Made by a program: the position numbers and the translations under genes. This document shows, piece after piece, positions 1-10,395 of a stretch of 38,012 nucleotides of DNA (position 1 is the first letter of the stretch; each line of letters begins with the position of its first letter). Origin of the DNA: Flavobacteriales bacterium (lineage in GTDB: Bacteria; Bacteroidota; Bacteroidia; Flavobacteriales_C; GCA-002722245). The notes under the pieces are model-generated. The model was not told the origin of the DNA and ran no database searches. It saw only the letters and a list, made by a program, of their open reading frames with translations. The stretch spans positions 1 to 38,012 of the forward strand of contig CANFBW010000030.1 of the NCBI GenBank assembly GCA_947444925.1, written 5' to 3'.

Positions 1-25
1 AGAACGATTCCCTTCAATGGGGCGA

Positions 26-56
26 CAAAGATAACTAAGTTTTTATCACTTCCAAA
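26..56 (-). promoter_or_regulatory. leftward promoter P1 (Bacteroidota type)
   Basis: Read on the minus strand, TTTG (53-56) is followed after exactly 19 nt by TATCTTTG (26-33). This matches the Bacteroidota housekeeping-sigma consensus TTTG/N19/TAnnTTTG. Transcription would begin near position 19-22 and leave the window to the left. The first transcribed bases end in AATCGTTCT at the edge, which resembles the start of a GTTCTTTGA-type rRNA leader motif; that reading is inference. Confidence 0.7.
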
Positions 57-145
57 TATTATTAAATAAATTCAATATTATTTTTCACAATAAACTCTCC
101 GATCTCAAAACACCTTAATGAACTTACCCTTGCTATTGGGGAGGG

Positions 146-176
146 CAAAGATAGATATGTTTCTCTTACTTGCAAA
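146..176 (-). promoter_or_regulatory. leftward promoter P2 (Bacteroidota type)
   Basis: On the minus strand TTTG (173-176), a 19-nt spacer and TATCTTTG (146-153) reproduce P1 almost exactly. The flanking bases are also similar (a run of four or more C just downstream, AATATTTG at the -33 side), so P1 and P2 look like diverged duplicates about 120 bp apart. Confidence 0.7.
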
Positions 177-187
177 TATTTTTGAAA

Positions 188-224
188 TGAGTTGTGATAA
201 AAAAAACAAATTAAACACAACTCA
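188..224. repeat. 9-bp inverted repeat upstream of P2
   Basis: TGAGTTGTG (188-196) and CACAACTCA (216-224) are perfect inverted copies separated by 19 nt. They sit just upstream of the -33 element of P2 and downstream of the P3 start, so this could be a protein-binding site or an RNA hairpin in the P3 transcript. No function can be assigned from sequence. Confidence 0.4.
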
Positions 225-230
225 CTGATG

Positions 231-263
231 CAAAAGTATTTGCAGGAAAAATAAATTTTCAAA
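231..263 (-). promoter_or_regulatory. leftward promoter P3 candidate
   Basis: On the minus strand TTTG (260-263), a 21-nt spacer and TACTTTTG (231-238) match the same consensus with a slightly long spacer. It lies about 90 bp upstream of P2 in the same orientation, so three promoters are stacked here. It is weaker evidence than P1 and P2 because the surroundings are AT-rich. Confidence 0.45.
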
Positions 264-596
264 AAAAGATAAAACCACTTGTAAAAAAACCTTTCTGAAG
301 CATTGCGAGATAAAAGACAACACCCTCGATGATAAAAATGGATTAAAAAATTCAAACAAAATCCTGCTGGATAGCAAAGCGACCACGACAAAAACCAAGA
401 TCCATTCTCTACTTTGTATTTTATACTGGCAAGAATTTGTGCTACTACACTATCGTTACTGCTAAATTATTTTTCAAGGGAGCTTAGGTACCGCACTATT
501 TTAGTCATTCCGCTTGCATGTGACGCATGCACGTTCAATAGAATCAACTGTAACGATTATCCGCAATTGTACCCGTTGTGTTACCGCAAGTGACGA

Positions 597-692
597 TAGA
601 TACTTCGCAGTACCTCAGGAAGACAAATGTGACCGATTCCCAAAAAGTTGCGTTGAATATGCTTGTCTTCCTGAGGTACTCCGAAGGATCTA
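597..692. repeat. REP-like long inverted repeat (two 30-nt arms)
   Basis: The arms at 597-626 and 663-692 are inverted copies with 28 of 30 positions complementary; 17 consecutive central pairs are perfect. The loop is 36 nt. Weaker complementarity continues outward (about 555-571 with 709-724, around TCCGCAAT/ATTGCGGA), giving a palindromic unit of roughly 170 bp. Read rightward, the right arm runs TTGTCTTCCTGAGG and ends CGAAGGATCTA. From memory this resembles the dispersed palindrome GTCATYCTGAG...GAAGRATCT seen in many bacterial genomes. The layout of two inverted REP units fits a REPIN or a small non-autonomous mobile element. No transposase is present in the window. Confidence 0.7.
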
Positions 693-770
693 CCACCTTA
701 AAATTACGATTGCGGAAAATCAGTCGGCTTTTAAATCGCAATTAAAAGGGATAGATAAAAACAAAAAAAA

Positions 771-790
771 GGGCAGTAAAATTACTGCCC
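771..790 (-). terminator. intrinsic terminator of the rpoBC-DUF3467 operon
   Basis: GGGCAGTA and TACTGCCC form an 8-bp stem with a 4-nt loop. On the minus strand it is followed by a run of eight T (plus-strand A at 763-770). It lies 23 nt past the stop of the DUF3467 gene, so it ends the long leftward operon. The plus strand also has five T after the stem, so it could stop rightward transcription too. Confidence 0.85.
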
Positions 791-813
791 TTTTTCATTC
801 AAATTGTATTTGC

Positions 814-1131
814 TTAAGCCTGCGCTGTTGGTCCACCAAAATTTAGAGGAAGATTAATAGCTCCTTCTACGTCTTTGATGCTTCCATTCACAGATTCAAA
901 CTTGGCAATATTATCAGCCAAAGCCTTCATCAATCTCTTAGCATGTTGAGGCGTCATTATCACTCTACTTTTCACTTTCGCTTTAGGCACACCAGGCATA
1001 ACTCTGATGAAATCCATCACAAATTCAGAAGTAGAATGCGTAATGATAGCAAGGTTAGAGTACTCACCTTCGGCGATTTGCTCATTCAGTTCAATATTCA
1101 ACTGATTTTGGTTATTGCTATCCTCTGCCAT
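814..1131 (-). CDS. DUF3467 family protein
   Basis: This is a 105-residue protein of the DUF3467 family, whose molecular function is unknown. An acidic N-terminal segment is followed by a compact domain containing a VMDFIRVMPGVPKAKV segment and, near residues 60-80, TPQHAKRLMKALADNI, both typical of the family. There is no signal peptide or membrane segment, so it is likely cytosolic. It starts 9 nt after rpoC ends and is the last gene before the terminator at 771-790. It is therefore almost certainly co-transcribed with RNA polymerase, as commonly seen in Bacteroidota. The position suggests a link to transcription, but this is inference from context only. Confidence 0.85.
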   Translation of the reverse strand: MAEDSNNQNQLNIELNEQIAEGEYSNLAIITHSTSEFVMDFIRVMPGVPKAKVKSRVIMTPQHAKRLMKALADNIAKFESVNGSIKDVEGAINLPLNFGGPTAQA

Positions 1132-1140
1132 ACTTTAAAA

Positions 1141-4100
1141 TTAAGCGGGTTCTGCTTCTTTTTTAATTTTAGATTCAATGATATCTCTATAATCTTCTTG
1201 CGAACCAACTACAATGTGATCATAAGATCTCATACCAGTTCCTGCAGGAATTTTATGTCCAACGATAACATTTTCTTTCAAACCTTCCAAGTAATCCACT
1301 TTACCACTTACCGCAGCTTCATTCAGTACTTTTGTAGTTTCCTGAAACGATGCCGCTGAGATAAACGATTTAGTTTGAAGAGAAGCTCTTGTGATACCTT
1401 GCAAAATTGTATTTGATGTCGCAGCAATGGCTTCTCTGGCAGTTGCCAAAGCCTTGTCTAATCGTTTCAATTTAGAGTTTTCATCACGCAATTTTCTTGC
1501 AGAGATTACTTGTCCAGCCTTCAACGTATCAGATTCACCTGGATCTGTTACAATCATTTTAGCAAATACCCAGTCGTTTTCTTTATTGAAATCAAGTTTA
1601 TTTGCGATTTCTTTTTCCAAGAAACGGGTATCTCCCGGATCAACAATTTCAACTTTACGCATCATTTGACGCACGATCACCTCGAAATGTTTGTCGTTGA
1701 TACCTACACCTTGCATACGGTAAACCTCTTGAATTTCATTCACCAAATACTCTTGAACTTGAGTAGGTCCTTTAATTCTCAAGATGTCACCAGGAGTGAT
1801 AGCTCCTTCTGAAAGTGCCATACCTGCTTTAACGTAGTCGTTTTCTTGAACCAAAATGTGTTTAGACAAAGGCACCAAATACTTTTTCACTTGGCCAGTT
1901 TTGGCTTCCACGATAATTTCTCTGTTACCTCTTTTAATTTTACCGAAAGAAACGATACCGTCAACCTCCGCTACAACAGCAGGATTAGATGGATTACGCG
2001 CTTCAAACAACTCCGTCACCCTTGGTAAACCTCCCGTAATGTCACCACCTTTTCCGGCAGCACGTGGGATTTTCGCAAGAATATCTCCCGGTTTAATTTT
2101 AGCACCTTCCTCAACATTGATGTGGGCACCTACCGGTAAATTGTATGACTTAATGATGTCTTTTCCTTTCAATACGTGGATAGCAGGGTTACGTTTTTTG
2201 TCTCTGCTCTCAACGATTACTTTTTCTTCAAATCCAGTTTGCTCATCGGCCTCAATTCTGTATGTAATACCTTCATCGATATTTTCGAATTGGATTTTAC
2301 CTTCAGATTCAGAGATGATGATCGCATTGTATGGATCCCATTCACAAACCACATCGCCTTTTTTCACTTTTTTACCGGGCTTGATAAACATTTTAGCACC
2401 GTAAGGAACAATGTTGGTGGTCAATATGATTTTGGTTTTTTCGTCAACAACTCTCATCTCAGCAGAACGTCCGATTACCATTTCATTTTCAACACCGGCA
2501 TCGTCAACGCTAATTACTGTTCTAAGTTCGTCGATTTCTAAAATACCATCGTATTTAACTACGTTTTTAGAATCGGTTGTGATGGTTGATGCAGTACCCC
2601 CAACGTGGAATGTTCTCAATGTTAACTGAGTACCTGGCTCACCGATAGACTGTGCAGCAATAACTCCAACAGCTTCTCCCATTTGAACCTTTTTGCCTTT
2701 GGCAAGGTTTCTTCCGTAGCATTTAGCACAAGCACCGCGCTCACTTTCGCAAGTCAGTACTGAACGGATTTCAACCATTTCAATTGGAGAACCTTCGATT
2801 GTTTCAGCAGCAGTTTCATTGATTTCATCACCAGAAGTAACGATCAATTCACCTGTTTGTGGATGGAATACATCATGAACTGATGTTCTACCCAAAATTC
2901 TGCTTTGCAATGATTCAACAACTTCGTCGTCATTTTTAAGAGCGGTCATTTCCAAACCTCTCAAAGTACCACAATCTTCTTCGTTAATGATTACGTCTTG
3001 CGCAACGTCAACAAGTCTTCTTGTCAAGTAACCAGCATCCGCAGTTTTAAGGGCGGTATCGGCCAAACCTTTACGAGCACCATGAGTAGAGATAAAATAC
3101 TCAAGAATCGAAAGACCTTCTTTAAAGTTAGATAAGATTGGATTCTCAATAATGGACTGAGAAGTCGCTCCTGATTTTTGTGGCTTCGCCATCAAACCTC
3201 TCATACCTGAGAGCTGACGGATTTGCTCCTTAGATCCCCTTGCACCAGAGTCAAACATCATGAATACAGAATTGAAACCATGTTGATCGGTTTTCAATTG
3301 ATCCATTAAGTGGCTCGTCAATTTCGTATTCGTTCTGCCCCAAATGTCAATCACTTGGTTGTAACGCTCGTTATTGGTTATGAATCCTAAGTTATAATTG
3401 TTTTGAATATCTTCTACTTGTGCAGCAGCTTTGTTTACCAAAATTTCTTTTTCGGCAGGAATAACAACGTCGCTCAAACGGAAAGACAAACCACCTTTAA
3501 AGGCGTGGTAGAAACCAAGGTTTTTGATTTGATCCAAGAAGTCGGCTGTTTTAGCCATTCCTGTGATTTTCAAAACTTGAGAGATAATTAGTCTCAAATC
3601 CTTTTTAGTCAAAAGCTTGTTGATGAAACCAACTTCCGCCGGCACCATTTCGTTGAAGATAACACGACCTACTGTAGTTTCAATCATTTCAGTTACCAAC
3701 TCCTCATTTCTTCTAACTTTCGCTTTCACTTTAATGTGCGCGTGCATGTCGATACTGCCTTCATTGTATGCAATGATGACTTCTTCGGCACCGTAGAATG
3801 ACAAACCTTCTCCTTTTACAGGATCTTTTTTGCCAGTTGATTTTCTTCCTTTAGAGATGTAGTACAATCCCAACACCATATCCTGAGATGGAACCGTGAT
3901 CGGCTCACCATTCGCAGGGTTCAAAATGTTATGAGAAGCCAACATCAACATTTGCGCTTCCAAGATAGCAGCATTACCCAAAGGTAAATGCACCGCCATT
4001 TGGTCACCGTCGAAATCCGCGTTGAATGCCGTACATACCAATGGATGCAATTGGATAGCTTTGCCTTCAATCAACTTAGGTTGGAAAGCTTGAATACCCA

Positions 4101-5445
4101 TTCTGTGCAATGTTGGGGCACGGTTCAATAAGATAGGATGTCCTTTCAATACATTTTCAAGGATATCCCAAACTACTGCGTCTTTTCTGTCAACAATTTT
4201 CTTAGCAGACTTAACTGTTTTAACAATACCTCTTTCAATCATCTTACGAATGATAAAAGGTTTGTACAACTCAGCAGCCATGTCCTTAGGCAAACCACAT
4301 TCATGTAGTTTCAACGTTGGACCAACGATGATTACAGAACGAGCTGAATAGTCAACACGCTTACCCAATAAGTTTTGACGGAAACGTCCAGACTTACCTT
4401 TCAAGCTATCCGACAAAGATTTCAAAGCTCTGTTGGCCTCAGTTTTCACTGCATTGGCTTTTCTAGAGTTGTCGAATAATGAGTCAACTGCCTCTTGAAG
4501 CATACGTTTTTCGTTACGCAAGATCACTTCAGGAGCCTTAATTTCTATTAGTCTTTTCAAACGATTGTTACGGATGATTACCCTTCTGTAAAGGTCGTTC
4601 AAATCCGAAGTAGCAAATCTACCACCATCAAGAGGCACTAAAGGTCTCAATTCAGGAGGAATAACTGGCACTACTTTAACAATCATCCATTCAGGACGGT
4701 TTTCTATGTTTTTGTTCGCTGAACGGAAAGCTTCAACAACTTGAAGTCTTTTCAAAGCTTCGTTCTTTCTTTGTTGAGAAGTTTCAGTATCGGCTCTGTG
4801 ACGCAAGTCGTAAGACAAAGCGTCCAAATCCAATCTTTTCAACAATTCAAACAAAGCATCTGCACCCATCATGGCTACAAATTTGTTTGGATCGTTGTTG
4901 TCAAGATATTGGTTTTCTTTTGGAAGTGTATCCAAAATATCCAAGTATTCCTCTTCTGTAAGGAAATCCATCACTTGCAAAGCATCACCAGCCTTGTTCG
5001 TTACAGCACCTGCGTTAACAACAACATAGCGCTCATAGTAGATCACCATGTCAAGTTTTTTGGTAGGATATCCTAACAAATAACCGATTTTGTTTGGCAA
5101 AGATCTGAAGTACCAAATATGCGCAACAGGAACCACCAATTGGATATGGCCCATTCGCTCTCTACGTACTTTTTTCTCTGTTACTTCAACACCGCAACGG
5201 TCACAAACGATTCCTTTGTATCGGATTCTTTTGTATTTACCGCAATGACATTCCCAGTCTTTAACCGGACCGAAAATTCTTTCGCAAAACAAACCATCTC
5301 TTTCTGGCTTGTAAGTACGATAGTTGATCGTCTCTGGTTTAAGCACTTCCCCGCTAGATCTTTCAAGGATCATTTCAGGTGAAGCAAGGCTTATCGTAAT
5401 TTTATTAAACTTTGGAGCAACCTTGATATTCTTTCTAAATCCCAT
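1141..5445 (-). CDS. rpoC: DNA-directed RNA polymerase subunit beta'
   Basis: This is the catalytic beta' subunit of RNA polymerase, 1434 residues, the usual size for Bacteroidota. The N-terminal zinc ribbon has C66, C68, C81 and C84. The absolutely conserved magnesium-binding loop NADFDGDQ lies at residues 475-482. A second zinc site has the motif [14 protein letters not shown]. The trigger-loop signature [13 protein letters not shown] follows it. The sequence is intact, with no frameshift or missing catalytic residue. It follows rpoB with a 43-nt gap and is followed closely by the DUF3467 gene. No internal promoter was recognised, so expression most likely depends on the upstream ribosomal-protein operon. 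Confidence 0.99.
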   Translation of the reverse strand: MGFRKNIKVAPKFNKITISLASPEMILERSSGEVLKPETINYRTYKPERDGLFCERIFGPVKDWECHCGKYKRIRYKGIVCDRCGVEVTEKKVRRERMGHIQLVVPVAHIWYFRSLPNKIGYLLGYPTKKLDMVIYYERYVVVNAGAVTNKAGDALQVMDFLTEEEYLDILDTLPKENQYLDNNDPNKFVAMMGADALFELLKRLDLDALSYDLRHRADTETSQQRKNEALKRLQVVEAFRSANKNIENRPEWMIVKVVPVIPPELRPLVPLDGGRFATSDLNDLYRRVIIRNNRLKRLIEIKAPEVILRNEKRMLQEAVDSLFDNSRKANAVKTEANRALKSLSDSLKGKSGRFRQNLLGKRVDYSARSVIIVGPTLKLHECGLPKDMAAELYKPFIIRKMIERGIVKTVKSAKKIVDRKDAVVWDILENVLKGHPILLNRAPTLHRMGIQAFQPKLIEGKAIQLHPLVCTAFNADFDGDQMAVHLPLGNAAILEAQMLMLASHNILNPANGEPITVPSQDMVLGLYYISKGRKSTGKKDPVKGEGLSFYGAEEVIIAYNEGSIDMHAHIKVKAKVRRNEELVTEMIETTVGRVIFNEMVPAEVGFINKLLTKKDLRLIISQVLKITGMAKTADFLDQIKNLGFYHAFKGGLSFRLSDVVIPAEKEILVNKAAAQVEDIQNNYNLGFITNNERYNQVIDIWGRTNTKLTSHLMDQLKTDQHGFNSVFMMFDSGARGSKEQIRQLSGMRGLMAKPQKSGATSQSIIENPILSNFKEGLSILEYFISTHGARKGLADTALKTADAGYLTRRLVDVAQDVIINEEDCGTLRGLEMTALKNDDEVVESLQSRILGRTSVHDVFHPQTGELIVTSGDEINETAAETIEGSPIEMVEIRSVLTCESERGACAKCYGRNLAKGKKVQMGEAVGVIAAQSIGEPGTQLTLRTFHVGGTASTITTDSKNVVKYDGILEIDELRTVISVDDAGVENEMVIGRSAEMRVVDEKTKIILTTNIVPYGAKMFIKPGKKVKKGDVVCEWDPYNAIIISESEGKIQFENIDEGITYRIEADEQTGFEEKVIVESRDKKRNPAIHVLKGKDIIKSYNLPVGAHINVEEGAKIKPGDILAKIPRAAGKGGDITGGLPRVTELFEARNPSNPAVVAEVDGIVSFGKIKRGNREIIVEAKTGQVKKYLVPLSKHILVQENDYVKAGMALSEGAITPGDILRIKGPTQVQEYLVNEIQEVYRMQGVGINDKHFEVIVRQMMRKVEIVDPGDTRFLEKEIANKLDFNKENDWVFAKMIVTDPGESDTLKAGQVISARKLRDENSKLKRLDKALATAREAIAATSNTILQGITRASLQTKSFISAASFQETTKVLNEAAVSGKVDYLEGLKENVIVGHKIPAGTGMRSYDHIVVGSQEDYRDIIESKIKKEAEPA

Positions 5446-5488
5446 GTATGTAAGTTATAAAATTCAACAATTTGTTAGCTCAATCGGA

Positions 5489-8400
5489 TTAATCCAATGT
5501 CATGTTCAAACACAGACCTCTTAACTCATGCAACAATACGTTGAATGATTCAGGAATCCCTGGTTCAGGCATTGGCTCTCCTTTAACAATTGCTTCGTAA
5601 GCTTTCGCTCTACCCACAACGTCATCTGATTTCACCGTCAATATCTCCTGCAATAAATTGGCAGCACCGAATGCTTCAAGTGCCCAAACCTCCATTTCAC
5701 CAAAACGCTGACCTCCAAATTGAGCTTTACCTCCAAGTGGTTGTTGTGTAATTAATGAGTATGGCCCGATTGATCTAGCATGCATCTTGTCGTCCACCAT
5801 GTGGCCTAATTTCAGCATGTAGATGATACCAACAGTTGCTTTTTGATCAAAGCGCTCTCCTGTACCTCCATCGTGAAGGTAAGTTTCGCCATTCATAGGA
5901 ATACCCGCTTTTTGAGTGTATTCATTGATTTGATCCGTTGAAGCACCGTCGAAAATTGGCGTCGCGAATTTCATACCCAGTTTCTGTCCAGCCCAAGCCA
6001 ATACAGTCTCGTAGATTTGACCTAAGTTCATCCTTGAAGGTACACCTAATGGATTCAATACAATGTCAACTGGAGTTCCGTCTTCCAAGAAAGGCATGTC
6101 TTCGTCTCTTACGATACGTGCAACAATACCTTTATTTCCGTGACGACCCGCCATTTTATCACCCACTTTCAATTTACGTTTTTGTGCAACGTAAACTTTA
6201 GCCAATTGCATGATTCCTGCAGGAAGTTCATCACCAACAGTGATAGCAAACTTTTTGCGTTTGTAAAAACCAAGAACGTCGCTAGACTGGATGTTGAAAT
6301 TGTGAATCAATCGTTTGATAAGATCGTTCGATTTTTTATCGTTCGTCCAATCCAATGGATTGATTACATCGTAGTCAATATCAGCAATTACTTTCTTCGT
6401 GAACTTACTTCCTTTCGGAACAATTTCTTCTTTGTAGTTGTTGAATACACCTTGAGAAGATTTTCCTTCCAAGAGTTTCAATATCTTTTCAAAGAAAATA
6501 CCTTTGAGCTCCATCAATTTCTTTTTGTGCTCATCGTCCACTTTAGTCAATACTGCTTTTTCTTCAGCACGCGCTTTTCTGTCTTTAACAGCACGAGAGA
6601 ATAGTTTTTTGTCGATTACAACACCCGTCATGGATGGTGGAACTTTCAAAGAAGCATCCTTCACGTCTCCAGCTTTGTCGCCAAAAATCGCTCTCAACAA
6701 TTTCTCTTCAGGAGTAGGATCGGTTTCTCCTTTTGGTGTGATTTTACCAATCAGGATGTCTCCTTCTTTGATATGTGCACCAATGCGGATCATACCACTT
6801 TCATCCAAATCCTTAGTAGCTTCTTCACTCACGTTAGGAATATCAGCAGTCAATTCTTCCATACCACGTTTGGTATCTCGAACATGCATTACAAATTCTT
6901 CAACATGAACTGAAGTGTATAAATCTTCTCTTACAACTCTTTCAGAGATAACAATCGCATCCTCATAATTGTATCCATTCCAAGGCATGAAGGCTACCTT
7001 CAAGTTAATACCCAAAGCCAATTCTCCAGCTTCAGTTGCATAACCTTCTGACAACACTTGACCTTTTGTAACCTTATCTCCTTTTCTAACGATAGGACGA
7101 AGGTTGATACAAGTACTCTGATTCGTTTTTTTGAATTTGGTCAATCTGTAAATTTTCAAATCTTCTTCGAAACTAACTGATTTTTCCTCCTCTGTTCTAT
7201 TGTATCTTACTCTGATTTCTTCAGCATCAACATATTCAACAACGCCATTTCCTTCGGCATTGATCAAAGTACGTGAATCCTTAGCCACATCTTTTTCAAG
7301 ACCTGTACCAACGATAGGTGCTTGCGGAATTAACAAAGGAACGGCTTGACGCATCATGTTTGATCCCATCAAGGCTCTGTTCGCATCATCATGCTCTAAG
7401 AAAGGAATCAATGAGGCCGCTATAGAAGCGATTTGATTTGGCGCAATGTCCATCAATTGCACCGTTGCTGGTGGAACTACCGGATAATCTGCATCCAAAC
7501 GAGATTTCACTACTTTACCTGCCAAAACACCTTTACCGTCTACTGGCTCAGTTGCCTGCACGATAAATTTGCCTTCCTCTTCTTCGGCGCTATAATATCT
7601 GAATTCTTCAGTTTTAACTTTACCTTTTTCTACTTCTCTGTAAGGAGTTTCGATGAAGCCCAAACGATTGATTTTAGCGTAAACGCACAATGATGAAATC
7701 AAACCGATGTTCGGACCTTCTGGTGTTTCAATAGTACACAAACGTCCGTAATGCGTAAAGTGAACGTCACGCACCTCAAAACCTGCTCTCTCTCTTGACA
7801 AACCACCAGGCCCGAGTGCTGACAAACGACGCTTGTGCGTAATTTCAGAAAGCGGGTTGGTTTGATCCATGAATTGAGACAACTGGTTTGTTCCAAAGAA
7901 CGAATTGATCACAGATGACAATGTTTTTGCATTGATCAAGTCAGTAGCAGTAAACACTTCATTGTCACGAACGTTCATTCTTTCGCGGATGGTTCTAGCC
8001 ATTCTAGCCAAACCAACACCGAACTGAGCGTACAATTGCTCACCTACAGTTCTAACGCGTCTGTTGCTTAAGTGGTCAATATCATCGATATCTGTCTTCG
8101 CATTGATCAACTGGATCAAGTACTTGATGATGGCGATGATGTCTTCCTTAGTCAATACTTTGGTGTCAGAAGGAATGTTCAGAGACAACTTTTTGTTGAT
8201 TCTGTAACGGCCTACTTCACCCAAGTCATATCTTGTATCTGAGAAGAACAGTTTGTCAATTACACCACGAGCAGTTTCTAAATCCGGCGGTTCAGCGTTT
8301 CTCAACACGCGGTAGATTTGCTCTGCAGCTTCTTTCTCAGAGTTTGATGTATCTTTTTGTAATGTGTTGTAAATGATTTCAAAGTCAATTACTGATGCAT

Positions 8401-9292
8401 CTTGTTTGTGCACCAAAATAGACTTAGAACCTGAATCTACAATTTGATCAATGTGTTCATCCAATAGAACAGTTTCACGATCGATAATGATTTCATTTCT
8501 TTCAATTGAAACCACCTCGCCGGTGTCCTCGTCCACGAAGTCTTCCACCCATGATCTCAAAATTCTGGCAGCCAATTTACGGCCAACCGCCTTTTTAAGA
8601 GCTGCTTTGTTCACCTTCACTTCGTCAGCAAGGTTAAAGATCTCCAAAATATCACGGTCACTTTCGTAGCCAATTGCTCTCAATAAAGTGGTAACTGGTA
8701 ATTTCTTTTTACGATCGATGTATGCGTACATCACATTGTTTATGTCAGTAGCAAACTCAATCCATGATCCTTTAAAAGGAATGATTCTAGCAGAATACAA
8801 TTTCGTTCCATTTGCATGGCGAGATTGTCCGAAGAACACACCTGGAGATCTGTGTAACTGAGATACCACAACTCTTTCAGCACCGTTGATGATAAAGGTA
8901 CCTTTAGGAGTCATGTAAGGGATAGTTCCCAAATAAACATCTTGAACGATGGTTTCAAAATCCTCGTGCTCGGCGTCAGTACAGTAAAGTTTCAACTTTG
9001 CTTTTAAAGGCAAACTATAAGTTAAACCTCTTTCAATACATTCTTCGAGCGTATATCTTGGTGGATCAATAAAATAATCCAGGAATTCCAATACAAATTG
9101 ATTTCTTGAATCAGAAATCGGGAAATTTTCACTAAAAACCTTGAATAAACCTTCGTTCTCACGGTTCTCTGGAGTAGTCTCCAGCTGAAAAAAGTTTTTA
9201 AATGACTCCAATTGAATATCGAGGAAATCGGGATATTCTGGACGTTTGCCTGAGGCAAAGCTATATCTTTCCGAAAGTGCTTTTGTTGCCAA
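5489..9292 (-). CDS. rpoB: DNA-directed RNA polymerase subunit beta
   Basis: This is the beta subunit of RNA polymerase, 1267 residues, which forms one side of the active-site cleft and the rifampicin pocket. The rifampicin cluster I segment around [19 protein letters not shown] is wild type at the positions equivalent to E. coli D516, H526 and S531. In cluster II the sequence reads [12 protein letters not shown], where E. coli has a proline (P564) in place of the threonine (T520 here). The C-terminal region has the usual [24 protein letters not shown] block. The start at 9292 gives the expected family N-terminus. The gene is preceded by a 114-nt gap containing a hairpin and followed by rpoC. 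Confidence 0.99.
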   Translation of the reverse strand: MATKALSERYSFASGKRPEYPDFLDIQLESFKNFFQLETTPENRENEGLFKVFSENFPISDSRNQFVLEFLDYFIDPPRYTLEECIERGLTYSLPLKAKLKLYCTDAEHEDFETIVQDVYLGTIPYMTPKGTFIINGAERVVVSQLHRSPGVFFGQSRHANGTKLYSARIIPFKGSWIEFATDINNVMYAYIDRKKKLPVTTLLRAIGYESDRDILEIFNLADEVKVNKAALKKAVGRKLAARILRSWVEDFVDEDTGEVVSIERNEIIIDRETVLLDEHIDQIVDSGSKSILVHKQDASVIDFEIIYNTLQKDTSNSEKEAAEQIYRVLRNAEPPDLETARGVIDKLFFSDTRYDLGEVGRYRINKKLSLNIPSDTKVLTKEDIIAIIKYLIQLINAKTDIDDIDHLSNRRVRTVGEQLYAQFGVGLARMARTIRERMNVRDNEVFTATDLINAKTLSSVINSFFGTNQLSQFMDQTNPLSEITHKRRLSALGPGGLSRERAGFEVRDVHFTHYGRLCTIETPEGPNIGLISSLCVYAKINRLGFIETPYREVEKGKVKTEEFRYYSAEEEEGKFIVQATEPVDGKGVLAGKVVKSRLDADYPVVPPATVQLMDIAPNQIASIAASLIPFLEHDDANRALMGSNMMRQAVPLLIPQAPIVGTGLEKDVAKDSRTLINAEGNGVVEYVDAEEIRVRYNRTEEEKSVSFEEDLKIYRLTKFKKTNQSTCINLRPIVRKGDKVTKGQVLSEGYATEAGELALGINLKVAFMPWNGYNYEDAIVISERVVREDLYTSVHVEEFVMHVRDTKRGMEELTADIPNVSEEATKDLDESGMIRIGAHIKEGDILIGKITPKGETDPTPEEKLLRAIFGDKAGDVKDASLKVPPSMTGVVIDKKLFSRAVKDRKARAEEKAVLTKVDDEHKKKLMELKGIFFEKILKLLEGKSSQGVFNNYKEEIVPKGSKFTKKVIADIDYDVINPLDWTNDKKSNDLIKRLIHNFNIQSSDVLGFYKRKKFAITVGDELPAGIMQLAKVYVAQKRKLKVGDKMAGRHGNKGIVARIVRDEDMPFLEDGTPVDIVLNPLGVPSRMNLGQIYETVLAWAGQKLGMKFATPIFDGASTDQINEYTQKAGIPMNGETYLHDGGTGERFDQKATVGIIYMLKLGHMVDDKMHARSIGPYSLITQQPLGGKAQFGGQRFGEMEVWALEAFGAANLLQEILTVKSDDVVGRAKAYEAIVKGEPMPEPGIPESFNVLLHELRGLCLNMTLD

Positions 9293-9343
9293 TGATCTAG
9301 GTGTTAAAGGTTAATAATAGAATAACGTTCACATAGCACAAAT

Positions 9344-9383
9344 GGTTTAGACCAATCCAGCACAAGACTGGATGGTCTAAACC
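9344..9383 (-). promoter_or_regulatory. hairpin in the rplL-rpoB gap (attenuator or processing site)
   Basis: The arms at 9344-9360 and 9368-9383 pair over 16 bp with a single bulged base and a 7-nt loop. No T-run follows on the minus strand, so it is not a strong terminator. In E. coli the same gap carries a partial attenuator and an RNase III cleavage site that uncouple L7/L12 from beta synthesis. By position this hairpin is a good candidate for the equivalent device. Confidence 0.6.
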
Positions 9384-9406
9384 CATAAGTTTAAAGAGAG
9401 AAGAAA

Positions 9407-9775
9407 TTACTTCAACTCAACTTCTGCACCTGCTTCAACCAACTGAGCTTTCAAAGCTTCAGCATCTGCTTTGCTAATTCCTTCTTTAACTGGTTTAGGA
9501 GCTTGGTCAACTAAATCTTTAGCTTCTTTCAAGCCAAGACCAGTGATCTCTTTCACCAATTTAACTACTGCCAATTTAGCAGCACCACCTGATTTCAAAA
9601 TCACATCAAATGTTGATTTCTCAGCAGCAGCTTCTGCCGGAGCAGCAGCTACAGCTACAGCAGCAGCTGCAGCAGGTTCGATACCATACTCGTCTTTCAA
9701 AATTTTAGCGAGTTCATTTACTTCTTTAACTGTTAGGTTCACTAATTTTTCTGCGAACTCTTTTAAATCTGCCAT
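9407..9775 (-). CDS. rplL: 50S ribosomal protein L7/L12
   Basis: This is the ribosomal stalk protein L7/L12, 122 residues, which recruits translational GTPases. The N-terminal dimerisation domain ([21 protein letters not shown], about residues 11-31) is followed by an alanine-rich hinge (about 34-51). The C-terminal domain has the expected [26 protein letters not shown] stretch. It follows rplJ by 42 nt and precedes rpoB by 114 nt. The large ribosomal excess of L7/L12 over RNA polymerase makes a control point between rplL and rpoB expected; the hairpin at 9344-9383 fits that role. Confidence 0.98.
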   Translation of the reverse strand: MADLKEFAEKLVNLTVKEVNELAKILKDEYGIEPAAAAAVAVAAAPAEAAAEKSTFDVILKSGGAAKLAVVKLVKEITGLGLKEAKDLVDQAPKPVKEGISKADAEALKAQLVEAGAEVELK

Positions 9776-9817
9776 GTCTATTGAATTTAAATTTGAATAC
9801 TTACTTTATTTAACTTT

Positions 9818-10348
9818 TTAATTTTCTTGTCTCTCCGACAACGTTTTAACGATACCAGCAATTTTTCCGCCTCCTGATTGTAAAGCTCCAATAACATTTT
9901 TGGATGGTGACTGAAGCAATGCGATAACATCAGCGATAAGATCATTTTTAGACTTGATGGAAGCAAGTACATCTAATTGATCTCCGATGTAAGCACACTC
10001 TTCAATGAACGCCGCCTTAACAAGTGGTTTCTTTGATTTGTTGCTCTTTCTGTATGCCTGTATAACTTTGGCTGGCATAGAACCAGATTCAGTATACAGT
10101 ATAGATGTAGATCCTTTAAGGGTTCCGATAAGATCAGAGAAATCTCTTCCATCTGTTCTTTCCATTGCTTTTTTAAGCAATGCATTCTTAACCACTTTAA
10201 TTCGTACACCTTGTGCATGAAAGAGTCTTCGTAAATTGTTGGTATCTTCTACCGTCATTGCAGAGATATCTGTAAGATAAAAGTTGGCATTGTTTTGCAA
10301 CTCTACTTTCAGATTATCAATTACCTGATTTTTTTCTTCTCTTGTCAT
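9818..10348 (-). CDS. rplJ: 50S ribosomal protein L10
   Basis: This is ribosomal protein L10, 176 residues, which anchors L7/L12 dimers to 23S rRNA. It opens with MTREEKNQVIDNLKVEL, has the typical RNA-binding core (LRRLFHAQGVRIKVVKNALLKKAMER) near residues 38-65, and has a C-terminal helix that binds L7/L12. It lies 47 nt downstream of rplA. In many bacteria an L10-L7/L12 complex represses its own message through the leader. The gap here is too short and too featureless for me to claim such a site. Confidence 0.98.
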   Translation of the reverse strand: MTREEKNQVIDNLKVELQNNANFYLTDISAMTVEDTNNLRRLFHAQGVRIKVVKNALLKKAMERTDGRDFSDLIGTLKGSTSILYTESGSMPAKVIQAYRKSNKSKKPLVKAAFIEECAYIGDQLDVLASIKSKNDLIADVIALLQSPSKNVIGALQSGGGKIAGIVKTLSERQEN

Positions 10349-10395
10349 GATTTCTATTTTATATGAAGCAGCACGTAACAGACATTATTAATTCA

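Larger units (their letters stand above)
1..813. other. non-coding intergenic region
   Basis: This is the only stretch over 300 bases without a convincing gene. The open frames in it have compositions unlike any protein family I recognise and are crossed by strong inverted repeats. It holds three leftward promoter candidates (26-263), a 9-bp inverted repeat at 188-224, a small 6-bp hairpin at 515-531, a large REP-like inverted repeat centred near 644, and the rpoBC-operon terminator at 771-790. I see nothing definite at 265-510. Confidence 0.75.

Noticed and set aside
62-391. Leftward open frame of 109 codons at the left edge
   Set aside because: It crosses all three promoter candidates and an inverted repeat, has a cysteine/phenylalanine-rich composition typical of random AT-rich DNA, and matches no family I know.
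514-846. Rightward open frame of 110 codons, and a leftward one at 544-741
   Set aside because: Both run through the REP-like inverted repeat; the rightward one also crosses the operon terminator and the end of the DUF3467 gene.
9471-9821. Long rightward frame antisense to rplL and similar frames antisense to rpoB, rpoC and rplA
   Set aside because: They arise from the codon bias of the real genes on the other strand and contain no recognisable domains.
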